From assembly GCF_040361195.1 (NCBI RefSeq), contig NZ_APNE01000006.1: DNA of 64,000 bases, one strand, 5' to 3'. Shown here in pieces: positions 1 to 8,677 of this stretch (its first letter is position 1; each line of letters opens with the position of its first letter). The notes below the pieces were generated by a model. That model made no database searches, had not been told where the DNA came from, and was given only the letters and a program-made list of their open reading frames with translations. The position numbers and the translations under genes were made by a program. This DNA comes from Salinisphaera hydrothermalis. Its GTDB lineage: Bacteria; Pseudomonadota; Gammaproteobacteria; Nevskiales; Salinisphaeraceae.

Positions 1-251
1 CGCTAACCCGGCGGGGTTATGCAATCACCGTGCAACCGAGCGACTGGCATATCGACGCCACCGATGCCGCGCTGGCACGCGCGCTCATCACGGGCTGGCG
101 CGACGCGGCCATAAGCCAGTGTCCGGCCGAAGCTGGGCGAATCCGCGGCTGGGCCGAGCAGCGCATCGATGGCATCGCCACGGGCGCGAGCGCATTACGG
201 GTCGGCCATGTCGACATTCTAGGGCTGCCGGGGCGCGAGCCGTTGGGCTGA
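1..251 (+). CDS. SAM-dependent methyltransferase, C-terminal end (partial)
   Basis: The window opens inside a reading frame (codons from base 3) that ends with TGA at 249-251, so only about 82 C-terminal residues are seen. The pattern ARALITGW, a run of Ala/Arg-rich helix, then LRVGHVDILGLP resembles the last strand region of class I SAM-dependent methyltransferases, but the SAM-binding glycine motif lies off the window, so this is a tentative family call. It ends two bases from the stop of the convergent RibD-like reductase. A methyltransferase beside a RibD-type reductase, a GTP cyclohydrolase II and a creatininase suggests a shared pathway on a GTP-derived heterocycle. It could instead be another nucleotide-binding enzyme. 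Confidence 0.5.
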   Translation, partial: LTRRGYAITVQPSDWHIDATDAALARALITGWRDAAISQCPAEAGRIRGWAEQRIDGIATGASALRVGHVDILGLPGREPLG

Positions 252-252
252 C

Positions 253-1080
253 TCAACCGGGCGCGTTCGCGCGCAAATCCAGGTCATAGAGCCGGTCGTC
301 ACCCAGCGGGTAAGACCGGCACGCCGGCCGGCGCGCGTCGCGCAGCGTCTCGATCTCGGCCAGCGCCAGCGCGGGGCGACCGGAGCCGATCAACAGGGGC
401 GCGACGACCGTATGCAAACGATCGATACAGTCGGCGTCGATAAAGCGCGAGATCGTCACGCCGCCGCCTTCGACCAGCACCCGATGCAAGCCGCGGGCCG
501 CCAGCGCCGCTAACAAACGATGCGGCAAGTCCGCTGCACCGGTGGCATTGATGCGGAGCGCCATCGCGCCCGGCGCGGCGTCGCGCTCATCACTCACGAC
601 ATGCCACGTCGGTGGCCCATGATCGCGAAACAACCGGCGATCCCGCGACACCCGTCCGCGCGGATCGAGCACCACGCGAACCGGATGCTCGCCCTCGACG
701 TGGCGTACCGTGAGTTGCGGATCGTCGGCCTCGACCGTGCCCGCGCCCACGATCACTGCATCCACCAGCGCCCGCAGCCGGTGCAGATGCATCCGGCTTG
801 CTTCGCCGGTGACATAATGCGAATGGCCGCTCGCGGTGGCGATACGACCGTCCAGGCTTTGACCGAGCTGGGCGATGACGATCGCCCGCGGGCCGTAGGC
901 CACCGGCAGCAAACTGTCGAACAGCTGCGCCGCGTCGTCGTCTACGGCAGTCTGTGCTGACCAGCGCCCGCCCGGCTCGACGACGAGCCGGTCGTCGACC
1001 TGCCACGGACCCGAGGCGTTGCGCTCGCGCGCATCGCGGATCACGCGCCAGGCGTACTTGGAATCGATAACTGGCATCAT
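253..1080 (-). CDS. RibD C-terminal-type (pyrimidine) reductase
   Basis: Protein of 275 residues with the reductase half of RibD and no deaminase half. Visible signatures are QLGQSLDGRIA, HYVTGE, the helix LHRLRALVDAVIVGAGTV, and DDPQLTVR near residues 70-125, then VLVEGGG and APLLIGSG near 200-235. These are the NADPH- and substrate-binding signatures of RibD/ArfC-type reductases and the wider dihydrofolate-reductase fold. About 65 extra residues precede the fold. RibD-C enzymes reduce the ribosyl group of 2,5-diamino-6-ribosylaminopyrimidinone phosphate. The gene is divergent from the GTP cyclohydrolase across a 69-bp gap that must hold both promoters. It is unlikely to be the housekeeping riboflavin gene, because the deaminase domain is absent and the neighbours are atypical. 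Confidence 0.85.
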   Translation of the reverse strand: MMPVIDSKYAWRVIRDARERNASGPWQVDDRLVVEPGGRWSAQTAVDDDAAQLFDSLLPVAYGPRAIVIAQLGQSLDGRIATASGHSHYVTGEASRMHLHRLRALVDAVIVGAGTVEADDPQLTVRHVEGEHPVRVVLDPRGRVSRDRRLFRDHGPPTWHVVSDERDAAPGAMALRINATGAADLPHRLLAALAARGLHRVLVEGGGVTISRFIDADCIDRLHTVVAPLLIGSGRPALALAEIETLRDARRPACRSYPLGDDRLYDLDLRANAPG

Positions 1081-1149
1081 ACGCAGCCTTTAAACGCGCC
1101 TGGACGGCCCTATCGTCCGCGGATTCACGCCAGCCTAAGGCACGGTTGC

Positions 1150-2328
1150 ATGACTGCCCAGCATTTGGAATCGATACAGGACCGTTTCATGCAACACATC
1201 GAGCGTGCGATCTTCGATCTCCGGCGCGGTCTTCCCGTAGTCATCGAGGGGCGGCACTCGCGACATCTCGTCGCGCCGATCGAGGCGACCACCTCGGATC
1301 TGCTCCAAGACATGAAGGACGGCGCCCGCACCGCGCCGCAGCTTGTATTGACCGAGCATCGGTTGGCCCATCTCGGCCGCTCGAACGCCGACGCCCCCGC
1401 AGCCATCGAATTGCAGACCGACGACGCGCGCGAGGACGTGATTCGCTGGGCGGCCGATCCAGACGCCGACTGGCCACCCTCTCGTCAGCCGGTGGCGATT
1501 TCCGACGTCGGCCACGCCGCGCTCGCGCTGATGCGTCGCGGCTTGCTCATTCCGGCCGCGATCGTGATCGAGCCCGACGACAGCCTCGGACCGGCGATCC
1601 AGCGTCGACTCGATCGCGGCGACCTGTTGTCGGTGACCGCGGCCGACGTATTCGCGCATCGGCACGCGGCGCCCTCGCTGCTGCGCCGAGTGAGCGAAGC
1701 CAACGTGCCGCTGGAAGCCGCGCCGCATTCTCGCTTCGTCATCTTCCGCGAGGCCGATGGCATGCGCGAGCATGTGGCCATCATCATCGGCGATTCCGCG
1801 CAATGGGCCACGCCAGTCCCGGTGCGCCTGCACTCCGCGTGCCTGACCGGCGACCTGTTCGGCAGCCTGCGCTGCGATTGCGGGCCACAGCTCAAAGCCA
1901 GCCTCGCCACCATCAGCAAGCGTGGCGGCGGCGTCCTGCTGTATCTGGCCCAGGAAGGCCGCGGCATCGGCCTGGCCAATAAGATGCGGGCCTACCAGAT
2001 GCAGGACGACGGGCTGGATACGGTCGATGCCGACCGCGTTCTCGGTTTCGACCAGGACGAACGCGACTATGCCGTCGCCCGCGAGATGCTGGCGCAGCTC
2101 GATGTCGCGCATATCGAACTGCTGACGAACAACCCGGCCAAGCTCGATGCCATGAATCGCGAACCGATCGAGGTGGCGGGCCGTCGCGGTGTATATGGCC
2201 GGCTGACCCGGCAGAATCGACGCTATCTCGCCACCAAGGCCCAGCGCGCCGGCCACTGGCTCGATGCGCTGCTGTCCGAGCCGGTGTTGAGCGAATCGAC
2301 CGACTCCGATCGCAACGAGCAGGATTAG
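1150..2328 (+). CDS. ribA: GTP cyclohydrolase II with a divergent N-terminal domain
   Basis: Protein of 392 residues. The C-terminal half is a canonical RibA: zinc cysteines in CLTGDLFGSLRCDCG (about residues 237-251), the catalytic QEGRGIGL loop, KMRAYQMQDDGLDTVDAN-like substrate loop (here ending VDAD) and LLTNNPAK. The N-terminal 190 residues occupy the place of RibB in RibBA proteins but lack the acidic DDExREnEgDL signature of DHBP synthase, so this half is probably not a DHBP synthase. RibA opens the GTP imidazole ring, releasing formate and pyrophosphate. The stop codon overlaps the convergent creatininase gene by 4 bp. The neighbourhood suggests a specialised paralogue rather than the main riboflavin enzyme. 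The biochemical family is secure; the pathway is inferred. Confidence 0.9.
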   Translation: MTAQHLESIQDRFMQHIERAIFDLRRGLPVVIEGRHSRHLVAPIEATTSDLLQDMKDGARTAPQLVLTEHRLAHLGRSNADAPAAIELQTDDAREDVIRWAADPDADWPPSRQPVAISDVGHAALALMRRGLLIPAAIVIEPDDSLGPAIQRRLDRGDLLSVTAADVFAHRHAAPSLLRRVSEANVPLEAAPHSRFVIFREADGMREHVAIIIGDSAQWATPVPVRLHSACLTGDLFGSLRCDCGPQLKASLATISKRGGGVLLYLAQEGRGIGLANKMRAYQMQDDGLDTVDADRVLGFDQDERDYAVAREMLAQLDVAHIELLTNNPAKLDAMNREPIEVAGRRGVYGRLTRQNRRYLATKAQRAGHWLDALLSEPVLSESTDSDRNEQD

Positions 2329-3140
2329 CGCGCGCCTCGCCCCTTGAACTCGCGCAGGTCAAAACGGGCCGTCTCGACAATAATCTCGGCCAGACGTACC
2401 CCGAACGCCTCGACCAGGCGGGCACCGGTTTCGGCGTCGGCAGCCGCGGCGTTGCCGGTCACGCCCGCGGGGTTCAGATCCTCGGCCATCCAGGCAAAGC
2501 CGGCATCGCCCTCGGGGCCGAGCGTGGCCCCAGCGCGGGCACGCAGCGCGCCCAGCGACTCATGATCGGCCAGCGCGTCGCGACGCACCGCCGCCGGGGC
2601 AAGATGCAACATCATCGATGTTTCCAGCGCGCCGCCATGCAGCCCGTGCGCCAACTCCTCAGCCGGCAGCGCATCGGCCGGCGGTGCGAATCGAAAATAA
2701 TTGGCCTTGACCACCAGCAGACCGAAGTCGGCCCGCAGCCGTAGCGCCGCCAGATCGAGCACGGCCTTGTTGCCGCCGTGGCTATTGAACAACACCAGTC
2801 GACGGATGCCCGCAGCCGCCACGCCCGCGCCGATGGCATGAATCTGTGCGATCGCCTGCTCGGCGGTCAGGCTGAGCGTGCCGGCGAACCCGGTGTGCTC
2901 CAGGCTTGCCCCGACCGTCATGGCCGGCAGAATCAACAGCTCCAGCGCTTCCCCGCGATCGCGTAGACACTGCCCGGCGGCCGTCACGATGCCATCGCCG
3001 ATCACCCCGTCGGTATTTAGTGGCAAATGCGGGCCGTGTTGTTCGACCGCCGCGACCGGCAACAACGCCACGGGGTCGCGCGCGGCGATCGATGCCAGTT
3101 CCGGCCCGGTCAACGCCGACCAGTGTTCGATTTCCGTCAT
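2325..3140 (-). CDS. creatininase-family amidohydrolase
   Basis: A start at 3140 gives 271 residues (MTEIEHWS...); a longer reading to 3224 adds an arginine-rich stretch unlike the family. The metal ligands are present: AVEQHGPHLPLNTD (Glu, His, Asp), NSHGGN (His) and HGGALETSMML (Glu). The family includes creatinine amidohydrolase, the mycofactocin peptidase MftE and archaeal ArfB, which deformylates the ring-opened GTP product before the RibD-like (ArfC) reduction. With a GTP cyclohydrolase and a RibD-type reductase adjacent, an ArfB-like deformylase/amidase role is the most attractive reading, but substrate cannot be told from sequence. It converges on ribA with overlapping stops. Confidence 0.85.
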   Translation of the reverse strand: MTEIEHWSALTGPELASIAARDPVALLPVAAVEQHGPHLPLNTDGVIGDGIVTAAGQCLRDRGEALELLILPAMTVGASLEHTGFAGTLSLTAEQAIAQIHAIGAGVAAAGIRRLVLFNSHGGNKAVLDLAALRLRADFGLLVVKANYFRFAPPADALPAEELAHGLHGGALETSMMLHLAPAAVRRDALADHESLGALRARAGATLGPEGDAGFAWMAEDLNPAGVTGNAAAADAETGARLVEAFGVRLAEIIVETARFDLREFKGRGAR

Positions 3141-3392
3141 AAGCAGCAGCCCGGTTGCCATCGAGCGCCCATGATGCGCGCCCCCGGCGGCCATGCCCAG
3201 CCGACCGGCTCGCGGAATTCTCACAAGAGCCGTTCAAGCAGACGGGATCGAGACACGGTGGGCGGCTAGAATAGTGGGAATGCTCCCATCCGACGATCCG
3301 GGTCATCCTCGATGGATGCCGCCACCCGGTGTCGGCATGCTCTCGCGCCGCCCGGCCGGGGCCTGACGAACCAAGGCTTTGCTCGACTCTCG

Positions 3393-5054
3393 ATGACGAT
3401 CGTATTCACTACCCTGATCCTGTTGCTCACCGTCGCGATCTCCGGCGTGCTGATCGGCCTGCTGCCGTTCCGCCTGCCCCGGCCGCTGGTGCAGATCGCC
3501 CTCGGCGCCGCGCTGGCCGTGCCGAGCTTCGGCTTGCATGTCCGGCTCGACCCGGAACTGTTCTTCCTGCTGTTCATCCCTCCGCTGCTGTTCGCCGACG
3601 CCTGGCGTATGCCGCGCCGCGAATTCCGACGTCTGCTCGGGCCGATCACCGCGCTCGCGCTCGGGCTGGTGATGGTGACGGTGATCTGCGTGGGCTTCTT
3701 CGTGCACTGGCTGATCCCACAGGTGCCGCTGGCGGCGGGGTTCGCGCTCGGCGCGGTGCTCTCGCCCACCGACGCGGTTGCGGTATCGGCGATTACCGGC
3801 AATGCCCGTATTCCGCCGCGCTTGCTGCATATCCTTCAGGGCGAGGCGTTGATGAACGATGCCTCGGGTCTGGTCGCACTGCGCTTCGGCGTGGCCGCGA
3901 CGCTGACCGGCGCCTTCTCCTTGCCCAAGGCCGCGCTGAGCTTCGTGATCATCGCCGCGGGCGGGCTGGCGGTCGGTTGGGCACTGGCCTGGCTGTTCGC
4001 CCAGGTGCGCTACTTCCTCACTCAGTGGCGCGGCGACGATCCATCAAGCCATGTCGCCCTGCTGCTGCTGCTGCCATTCGGCGCCTATCTGATGGGCGAG
4101 CATCTGGGCGTGTCCGGCATTCTGTCGGCGGTCGCGGCCGGCATGACGCTCAACAGTATCGATACGCTCAAGGGCGAACTGGCCACGCGCATGCAGAACC
4201 GCGGTATGTGGGCCATGCTCGAGTTCATCTTCAACGGCGTGATTTTTGTTCTGCTTGGCCAGCAGATTCCCGTGATTCTGGCCCACGCCGGCGACGCCAA
4301 GGACTCGATCGGGGTCGACTGGTGGCATCTCGCCTCGTACCCATTGGCCGTGCTGGTTCTATTGATGGTCTCGCGCTATCTATGGGTGTGGGTCATGCTC
4401 AAGCTGGTCGTGATGCGCGCCCGCCGGCGCGGCGAAGCGGTGACCCGGGTATCGTCGCGGATCATCGCTACCACCACGCTGGCCGGCGTACGCGGCGCGA
4501 TCACACTCGCGGCCGTGCTCTCGTTGCCGCTGACCGAGAGCGACGGCACCCCTTTTCCCGGCCGCAGCGTATTCGTATTCATCGCGGTGAGTGTGATCCT
4601 GTCCTCGCTCATCATCGCCACGATCGCTCTGCCGCCGTTGCTGCGGCGTATTCAACTGCCCAAGGATGATCCACGCGCCACCGAGGAGCGCGATGCCCGT
4701 GCCGCCTCGGCCCGAGCCGCCATTCAAGCGCTCGATCGCATGCGTGAGGAATACAAGGCCGAATCGGACGATGCCGACGAGGCATCGCTGTACGCCGAAG
4801 TGGCAGCCCGCGTCATGGCGGCTTACCAGCCTTGGCTGGACCCGGACTCGGACGCCGAGGACAAGCAACGCGCCCGGCGCGGTTTCGGGATGGAGCGCAC
4901 GCTCCGGCTCGCCGCGCTCAACGCCGAGCGCGACGAGCTATATCGCCTGCGTGGCCAGGCCGAGATCAACGACGTGACCATGCGCCGCATCATGGCCGAC
5001 ATCGATCTCACGGAGGCCTCGTTACGCAGCGGTCGCCGCTCCGGCAAGCGCTGA
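3393..5054 (+). CDS. Na+/H+ antiporter, CPA1 family
   Basis: About 553 residues from the ATG at 3393; an in-frame extension to 3312 adds a hydrophilic, Arg-rich leader that I reject because the ATG begins directly with a membrane helix. Around 12 hydrophobic segments fill residues 1-430. Family signatures are SPTDAVAVSAITG and GEALMNDASGLVALRFG (the Asn-Asp pair that carries the ion) and GVRGAITLAAVLSLP near residue 370. A charged cytoplasmic tail of about 125 residues follows, as in bacterial CPA1 exchangers. It should exchange cytoplasmic Na+ for H+ in pH and salt homeostasis. It stands alone, with no operon partner. Confidence 0.92.
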   Translation: MTIVFTTLILLLTVAISGVLIGLLPFRLPRPLVQIALGAALAVPSFGLHVRLDPELFFLLFIPPLLFADAWRMPRREFRRLLGPITALALGLVMVTVICVGFFVHWLIPQVPLAAGFALGAVLSPTDAVAVSAITGNARIPPRLLHILQGEALMNDASGLVALRFGVAATLTGAFSLPKAALSFVIIAAGGLAVGWALAWLFAQVRYFLTQWRGDDPSSHVALLLLLPFGAYLMGEHLGVSGILSAVAAGMTLNSIDTLKGELATRMQNRGMWAMLEFIFNGVIFVLLGQQIPVILAHAGDAKDSIGVDWWHLASYPLAVLVLLMVSRYLWVWVMLKLVVMRARRRGEAVTRVSSRIIATTTLAGVRGAITLAAVLSLPLTESDGTPFPGRSVFVFIAVSVILSSLIIATIALPPLLRRIQLPKDDPRATEERDARAASARAAIQALDRMREEYKAESDDADEASLYAEVAARVMAAYQPWLDPDSDAEDKQRARRGFGMERTLRLAALNAERDELYRLRGQAEINDVTMRRIMADIDLTEASLRSGRRSGKR

Positions 5055-5177
5055 TCGCAGCGGCGATTCCGAATCGATTGCAGGAATTCGGGAACCGCTG
5101 GCGATGTCCGTCCGTTGGTGGGTGTGCGGTACCGCAATCGCGGGCCGCTCACTCACGCAACTGTAAGGACAAGAGCA

Positions 5178-5582
5178 ATGAACAAACCGCTCTTCGCCAC
5201 CACCGCAAGCGTCATCGCGCTCAGCCTGGCCGCCGTCACCACGCCGGCATTCGCCCAAGGCTCGAACACGTCCGGCAGCTCCGGCATGCAATCGAGCTAT
5301 GCGCAGTCGAACTCTGGCAATACCCAGGTCTCGCAGGCCCAGGTCCAGAAATTCGCCGCGGCACAAAAGGACATGCAGTCGCTGGTGCGCAATTCGCAGC
5401 AGAAGATCAAAAGCGCGAGCAATCAGAAGCAGGCGAAACAATATCGTCAGCAGATGAACCAGAAGATCGTCAAGACGATCAAGAACGATGGCCTGTCGGT
5501 CCAGCAGTACAACAAGATCGCCCAGGCCAGTCGCGGCAATCAGAAGCTTCAGCACCGCATTCAAAAAGCAATGCAGGACTGA
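5178..5582 (+). CDS. secreted DUF4168-like protein
   Basis: Protein of 134 residues starting at the ATG 8 bases after AAGGA (5165-5169). A Sec signal peptide (MNKPLFATTASVIALSLAAV, cleavage after AFA) is followed by a Ser/Asn/Gly-rich linker and then a helical, Gln/Lys-rich region of about 85 residues. That region contains VSQAQVQKFAAAQKDMQ and DGLSVQQYNKIAQAS, the pattern of the DUF4168 family. Family function is unknown; members are exported and helical. It sits alone between the antiporter and a flavin reductase, with a probable terminator downstream. Confidence 0.8.
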   Translation: MNKPLFATTASVIALSLAAVTTPAFAQGSNTSGSSGMQSSYAQSNSGNTQVSQAQVQKFAAAQKDMQSLVRNSQQKIKSASNQKQAKQYRQQMNQKIVKTIKNDGLSVQQYNKIAQASRGNQKLQHRIQKAMQD

Positions 5583-5657
5583 TTCGCCCGGGCAGCCGCC
5601 CGTCTGGCAACTCCGGTGCTGCGTAGCCGGAGCAGCGGCATGAAACCGCTGCGCTTT

Positions 5658-5697
5658 CGGGCCGGGTCGACGCCAAGTCGGCCCGGCCCGATTTTAT
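5658..5697 (+). terminator. probable rho-independent terminator after the DUF4168 gene
   Basis: CGGGCCGGG (5658-5666) pairs perfectly with CCCGGCCCG (5682-5690) around a 15-base loop, followed by ATTTTAT. The T-run is short but the stem is strong. Confidence 0.65.
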
Positions 5698-5776
5698 CGC
5701 CCGCAGCCGGCACCGGGCTGCGAGCCGGTCGGGATATCGGCTAATCTGGTGGGTATAAATCACGTCCACATCTTGC

Positions 5777-6391
5777 ATGGCCTTCCATTTCTATGAACCT
5801 GCCAAGGGGCACGGGCTGCCCCACGATCCGTTCAAGGCAATTATCGCGCCGCGACCGATCGGCTGGGTGTCCAGCCTCGACGATCAGGGGCATCGTAATC
5901 TCGCCCCCTATAGTTTCTTCAACGCCATCAACGCCGCCCCGCCGATGCTCGCGTTCTCCAGCTACGGCTATAAGGACAGCGTGCGCAACGTGGAAGCCAC
6001 GGGCGAATTCGTCTGGAATCTGGCCAGCCGCGAACTTGCCGAGGCGATGAATCGCAGTTCCGCCAGCGTCGATCCCGAGGTCGACGAATTCGAGCTGGCT
6101 GGTCTGACGCCGGTACCCGGCGAGGTCGTCGCCGCGCCGCGCGTCGCCGAAGCCGCCGTGGCCATGGAATGCCGACTCTGCCAGGTCGTGCACCTGCATA
6201 GCGCCGATGGCGAGCCGACCAACGCCTGGTTGACCATCGGCGAAGTGGTCGGCGTGCATATCGACGAGCGACTGCTGGTCGATGGCATTTTCGACACCGT
6301 CGCGGCCGCGCCGATCATGCGCGCGGGCGGCCCGGCCGATTATTTCGGCATCGACCACGACGATCTGTTCAAGATGGAGCGCCCGGGCTGA
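5777..6391 (+). CDS. flavin reductase-like domain protein
   Basis: Protein of 204 residues matching the flavin reductase-like (split-barrel FMN-binding, DIM6/NTAB) fold. It begins with KAIIAPRPIGWVSSLDDQGHRNLAPYSFFNA, the usual FMN-phosphate contact region, followed by PMLAFSSYG and KDSVRN, then NLAS near residue 80. These proteins bind FMN and reduce flavins or small substrates with NAD(P)H; the substrate is not evident. A possible promoter lies in the AT-richer stretch just upstream. Single gene. Confidence 0.85.
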   Translation: MAFHFYEPAKGHGLPHDPFKAIIAPRPIGWVSSLDDQGHRNLAPYSFFNAINAAPPMLAFSSYGYKDSVRNVEATGEFVWNLASRELAEAMNRSSASVDPEVDEFELAGLTPVPGEVVAAPRVAEAAVAMECRLCQVVHLHSADGEPTNAWLTIGEVVGVHIDERLLVDGIFDTVAAAPIMRAGGPADYFGIDHDDLFKMERPG

Positions 6392-6571
6392 GGGTGGCGA
6401 GCGGATCGGCGACGCGGCCGCGTGCCGCTCGCCCCATCGGCGTCCCGCCGGCATCGCGCCATGCGTCCGGACGTCGAGGCGACCGGCCGCGCGGCACGCG
6501 GGCCAAATCCCTCGCCAGCGTTGCCGGCGCTGTGCGAAGCTGAAACTATTTCATATTGCAGGAATCTCTCC

Positions 6572-7015
6572 ATGCTTCGATCTTCCATTGTCCCCGCGTT
6601 GACCGTGGCTGCCGCGCTAACCGCACTGGCTGGCTGCGCACCCGACACGCTACCACCGCCCGAAGGCTCGGCCGCCTCGGCCACGCCCACAACCGGCGGG
6701 CCGGTCGACGGCCGTCCGGGCCCGGATTTCCAGTCCGGCACCAACGGATCGAGTGACAACGGCCTGATCCACTACGTCTGTAACGACGGCAGCCGCATCA
6801 ACGCCCGTTATCCCGACACCGACCATGCCGTGGTGCACTATCAGGGCAAGAAACTGGCGATGCATATCGCCATGTCGGCCGACGGCGCCCGCTATGTCGG
6901 CGCCCACTACGAATGGTGGACCCGTGGCAGCGGTCGCAACGCCGAGGCCACCCTGTATACCCACGCCGACGACGGCTCGAGTGGCCATCAAATCACGAGC
7001 TGCCGCGAACAGTAG
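6572..7015 (+). CDS. MliC-like lipoprotein (C-type lysozyme inhibitor family)
   Basis: The ATG at 6572 opens a lipoprotein signal peptide with lipobox LAGC, giving 147 residues; upstream in-frame sequence is Arg/Pro-rich and not coding-like. After a Pro/Gly-rich linker, residues 60-147 carry YVCNDGSRINARYP, a VxY-G core, SADGARYVGAHYEWWTRG, and a final Cys pair partner (ITSCREQ). This is the pattern of MliC, the membrane-bound inhibitor of C-type lysozyme. It is likely outer-membrane anchored, facing the periplasm. The family assignment rests on pattern recognition only. Confidence 0.75.
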   Translation: MLRSSIVPALTVAAALTALAGCAPDTLPPPEGSAASATPTTGGPVDGRPGPDFQSGTNGSSDNGLIHYVCNDGSRINARYPDTDHAVVHYQGKKLAMHIAMSADGARYVGAHYEWWTRGSGRNAEATLYTHADDGSSGHQITSCREQ

Positions 7016-7135
7016 AGCGTCCTCGTGACGACTCGCCCGACCCGTCTCCCGGCCGCTTGAACGACCCTTCGGGCGGCCGGACAATGCTCCACATTCAATT
7101 TAGGCGCGTCCCTCTGCGCACGACCGGAACTCTCC

Positions 7136-8227
7136 ATGGCCGATAACGAATCCATTCTCAACGCTGACTCGATGGCGTTTCTCGAGCGCTATCTGAACAA
7201 TGCCTCGCCGACCGGCTACGAGTCGGCGGGCCAGAAACTCTGGATGGAGTACCTGGCGCCGTATGTCGACGACTTCATTACCGATGCCTATGGCACCGCG
7301 GTGGGCGTGATCAATCCGGACGCGGACTACAAGGTGGTGATCGAAGGCCACGCCGACGAGATCGGCTGGTATGTGAACCACATCACCGACAAGGGCCTGA
7401 TCTACGTGCTGCGCAACGGCGGCTCCGATCACCAGATCGCCACCTCCAAACGCGTGAATATCCATACCGCCAACGGCCCGGTCGAGGGCGTGTTTGGCTG
7501 GCCGGCGATCCATACCCGCAATCCGGGCAACGAAAAAGCGCCGACCAAAGACAACATCTTTGTCGACGTCGGCGCGGCATCGAAGGAAGAAGTCGAACAA
7601 ATGGGGATCCATCCAGGCTGCGTGCTGACGTATCCGGATGAATTCAGCGTGCTCAACGGCAACAAATTTGTCTGTCGCGCGATCGACAACCGTATCGGCG
7701 GCTTCATGATCGCCGAAGTCGCGCGGCTACTGCTCGAGTCCGGCAACAAGCCGAACTTCGGGCTGTATATCGTCAACGCCGTGCAGGAAGAAGTCGGGCT
7801 CAAGGGCGCGACAATGATCGCCGAGCGCATCAAGCCGGACGTCGCCATCGTCACCGACGTCACGCACGATACGTCGACGCCGATGATCGAGCAGACCACC
7901 CACGGTTCGACCAAGATCGGCGACGGCCCGGTGATCGCCTATGCACCGGCGGTACAGAACAAGCTACGCGAACATCTGATCGCCACCGCCGAGCGCGAGA
8001 ACATTCCGTTCCAGCGCCAGGCGCGGGCACCGGCCACCGGCACCGATACCGATGCGTTCGCCTATAGCAACCAGGGCGTACCCTCGGCGCTGATCGCGCT
8101 AGCACTGCGTTATATGCATACCACGGTCGAGATGGTTCATCGCGACGACGTCGAGAACGTGATCCGTCTGATGTACGAAGGCGTACGCGGCATCGAGTCC
8201 GGCACCACCTTCAGCTACTTCGAATAA
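7136..8227 (+). CDS. M42 family metallopeptidase (aminopeptidase)
   Basis: Protein of 363 residues with the M42 metal-site series in order: GHADEIG (about residue 70), AIDNRIGG (about 182), VQEEVGLKGA with the catalytic Glu pair (about 220), DVTHDT (about 242), and RYMHTTVEMV near 325. M42 enzymes are large cytosolic di-metal aminopeptidases, often tetrahedral, trimming peptides. Length is normal and no signal peptide is seen. It is followed by a perfect 24-base palindrome before the cidA-like gene. Confidence 0.93.
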   Translation: MADNESILNADSMAFLERYLNNASPTGYESAGQKLWMEYLAPYVDDFITDAYGTAVGVINPDADYKVVIEGHADEIGWYVNHITDKGLIYVLRNGGSDHQIATSKRVNIHTANGPVEGVFGWPAIHTRNPGNEKAPTKDNIFVDVGAASKEEVEQMGIHPGCVLTYPDEFSVLNGNKFVCRAIDNRIGGFMIAEVARLLLESGNKPNFGLYIVNAVQEEVGLKGATMIAERIKPDVAIVTDVTHDTSTPMIEQTTHGSTKIGDGPVIAYAPAVQNKLREHLIATAERENIPFQRQARAPATGTDTDAFAYSNQGVPSALIALALRYMHTTVEMVHRDDVENVIRLMYEGVRGIESGTTFSYFE

Positions 8228-8267
8228 TCCGCACGCCGACCAGCTTCAGGCCGGTTGGCCTCGACCC

Positions 8268-8291
8268 GGCCCGGGTTGCGCAACCCGGGCC
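8268..8291. terminator. perfect palindromic hairpin between M42 peptidase and cidA-like gene
   Basis: GGCCCGGGTT and AACCCGGGCC flank a GCGC centre, giving a perfect 24-base palindrome. No T-run follows, so termination is plausible but not certain. Confidence 0.45.
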
Positions 8292-8314
8292 GCCATCCAC
8301 TCTCATCGAACGCC

Positions 8315-8674
8315 ATGATTGGATCGATCGCCGCCTTGCTGGTGCTGCAACTGATCGGCACCATCGTGATCCGTCTCACCGGCATTCCGCTGCCGGGGCC
8401 CGTAGTCGGCATGCTGTTGCTGTTCGTCTATCTGCTCTGGCGGGGCGCCACGCCGAAACCCTTCGAGCGCACGGCCCAGGGCCTGCTGCAGAATCTGGCC
8501 CTGCTGTTCGTGCCCGCCGGCGTGGGCATCATCGCGCACCTGCACGCCGTGGCCGATCAATGGATCGCGCTATCAGTCACGATCGTGGCCAGCGCTGCGA
8601 TCACCCTGGTGGTGACCGCGGCCACACTGCATTGGTTGCTCAAGTGGCGGCGGCCCGACGGCGGGTGGGAATAG
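8315..8674 (+). CDS. CidA/LrgA family membrane protein
   Basis: Protein of 119 residues with four hydrophobic segments and the family signature TGIPLPGPVVGMLLLF near residue 22, plus LLFVPAGVGII near residue 60. CidA/LrgA proteins are holin-like or metabolite-transport membrane proteins that pair with CidB/LrgB. The lrgB-like gene begins 3 bases downstream, so the two are translationally close. Recent work in several bacteria favours export or uptake of pyruvate and by-products, but nothing here picks the substrate. Confidence 0.9.
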   Translation: MIGSIAALLVLQLIGTIVIRLTGIPLPGPVVGMLLLFVYLLWRGATPKPFERTAQGLLQNLALLFVPAGVGIIAHLHAVADQWIALSVTIVASAAITLVVTAATLHWLLKWRRPDGGWE

Positions 8675-8677
8675 ACC

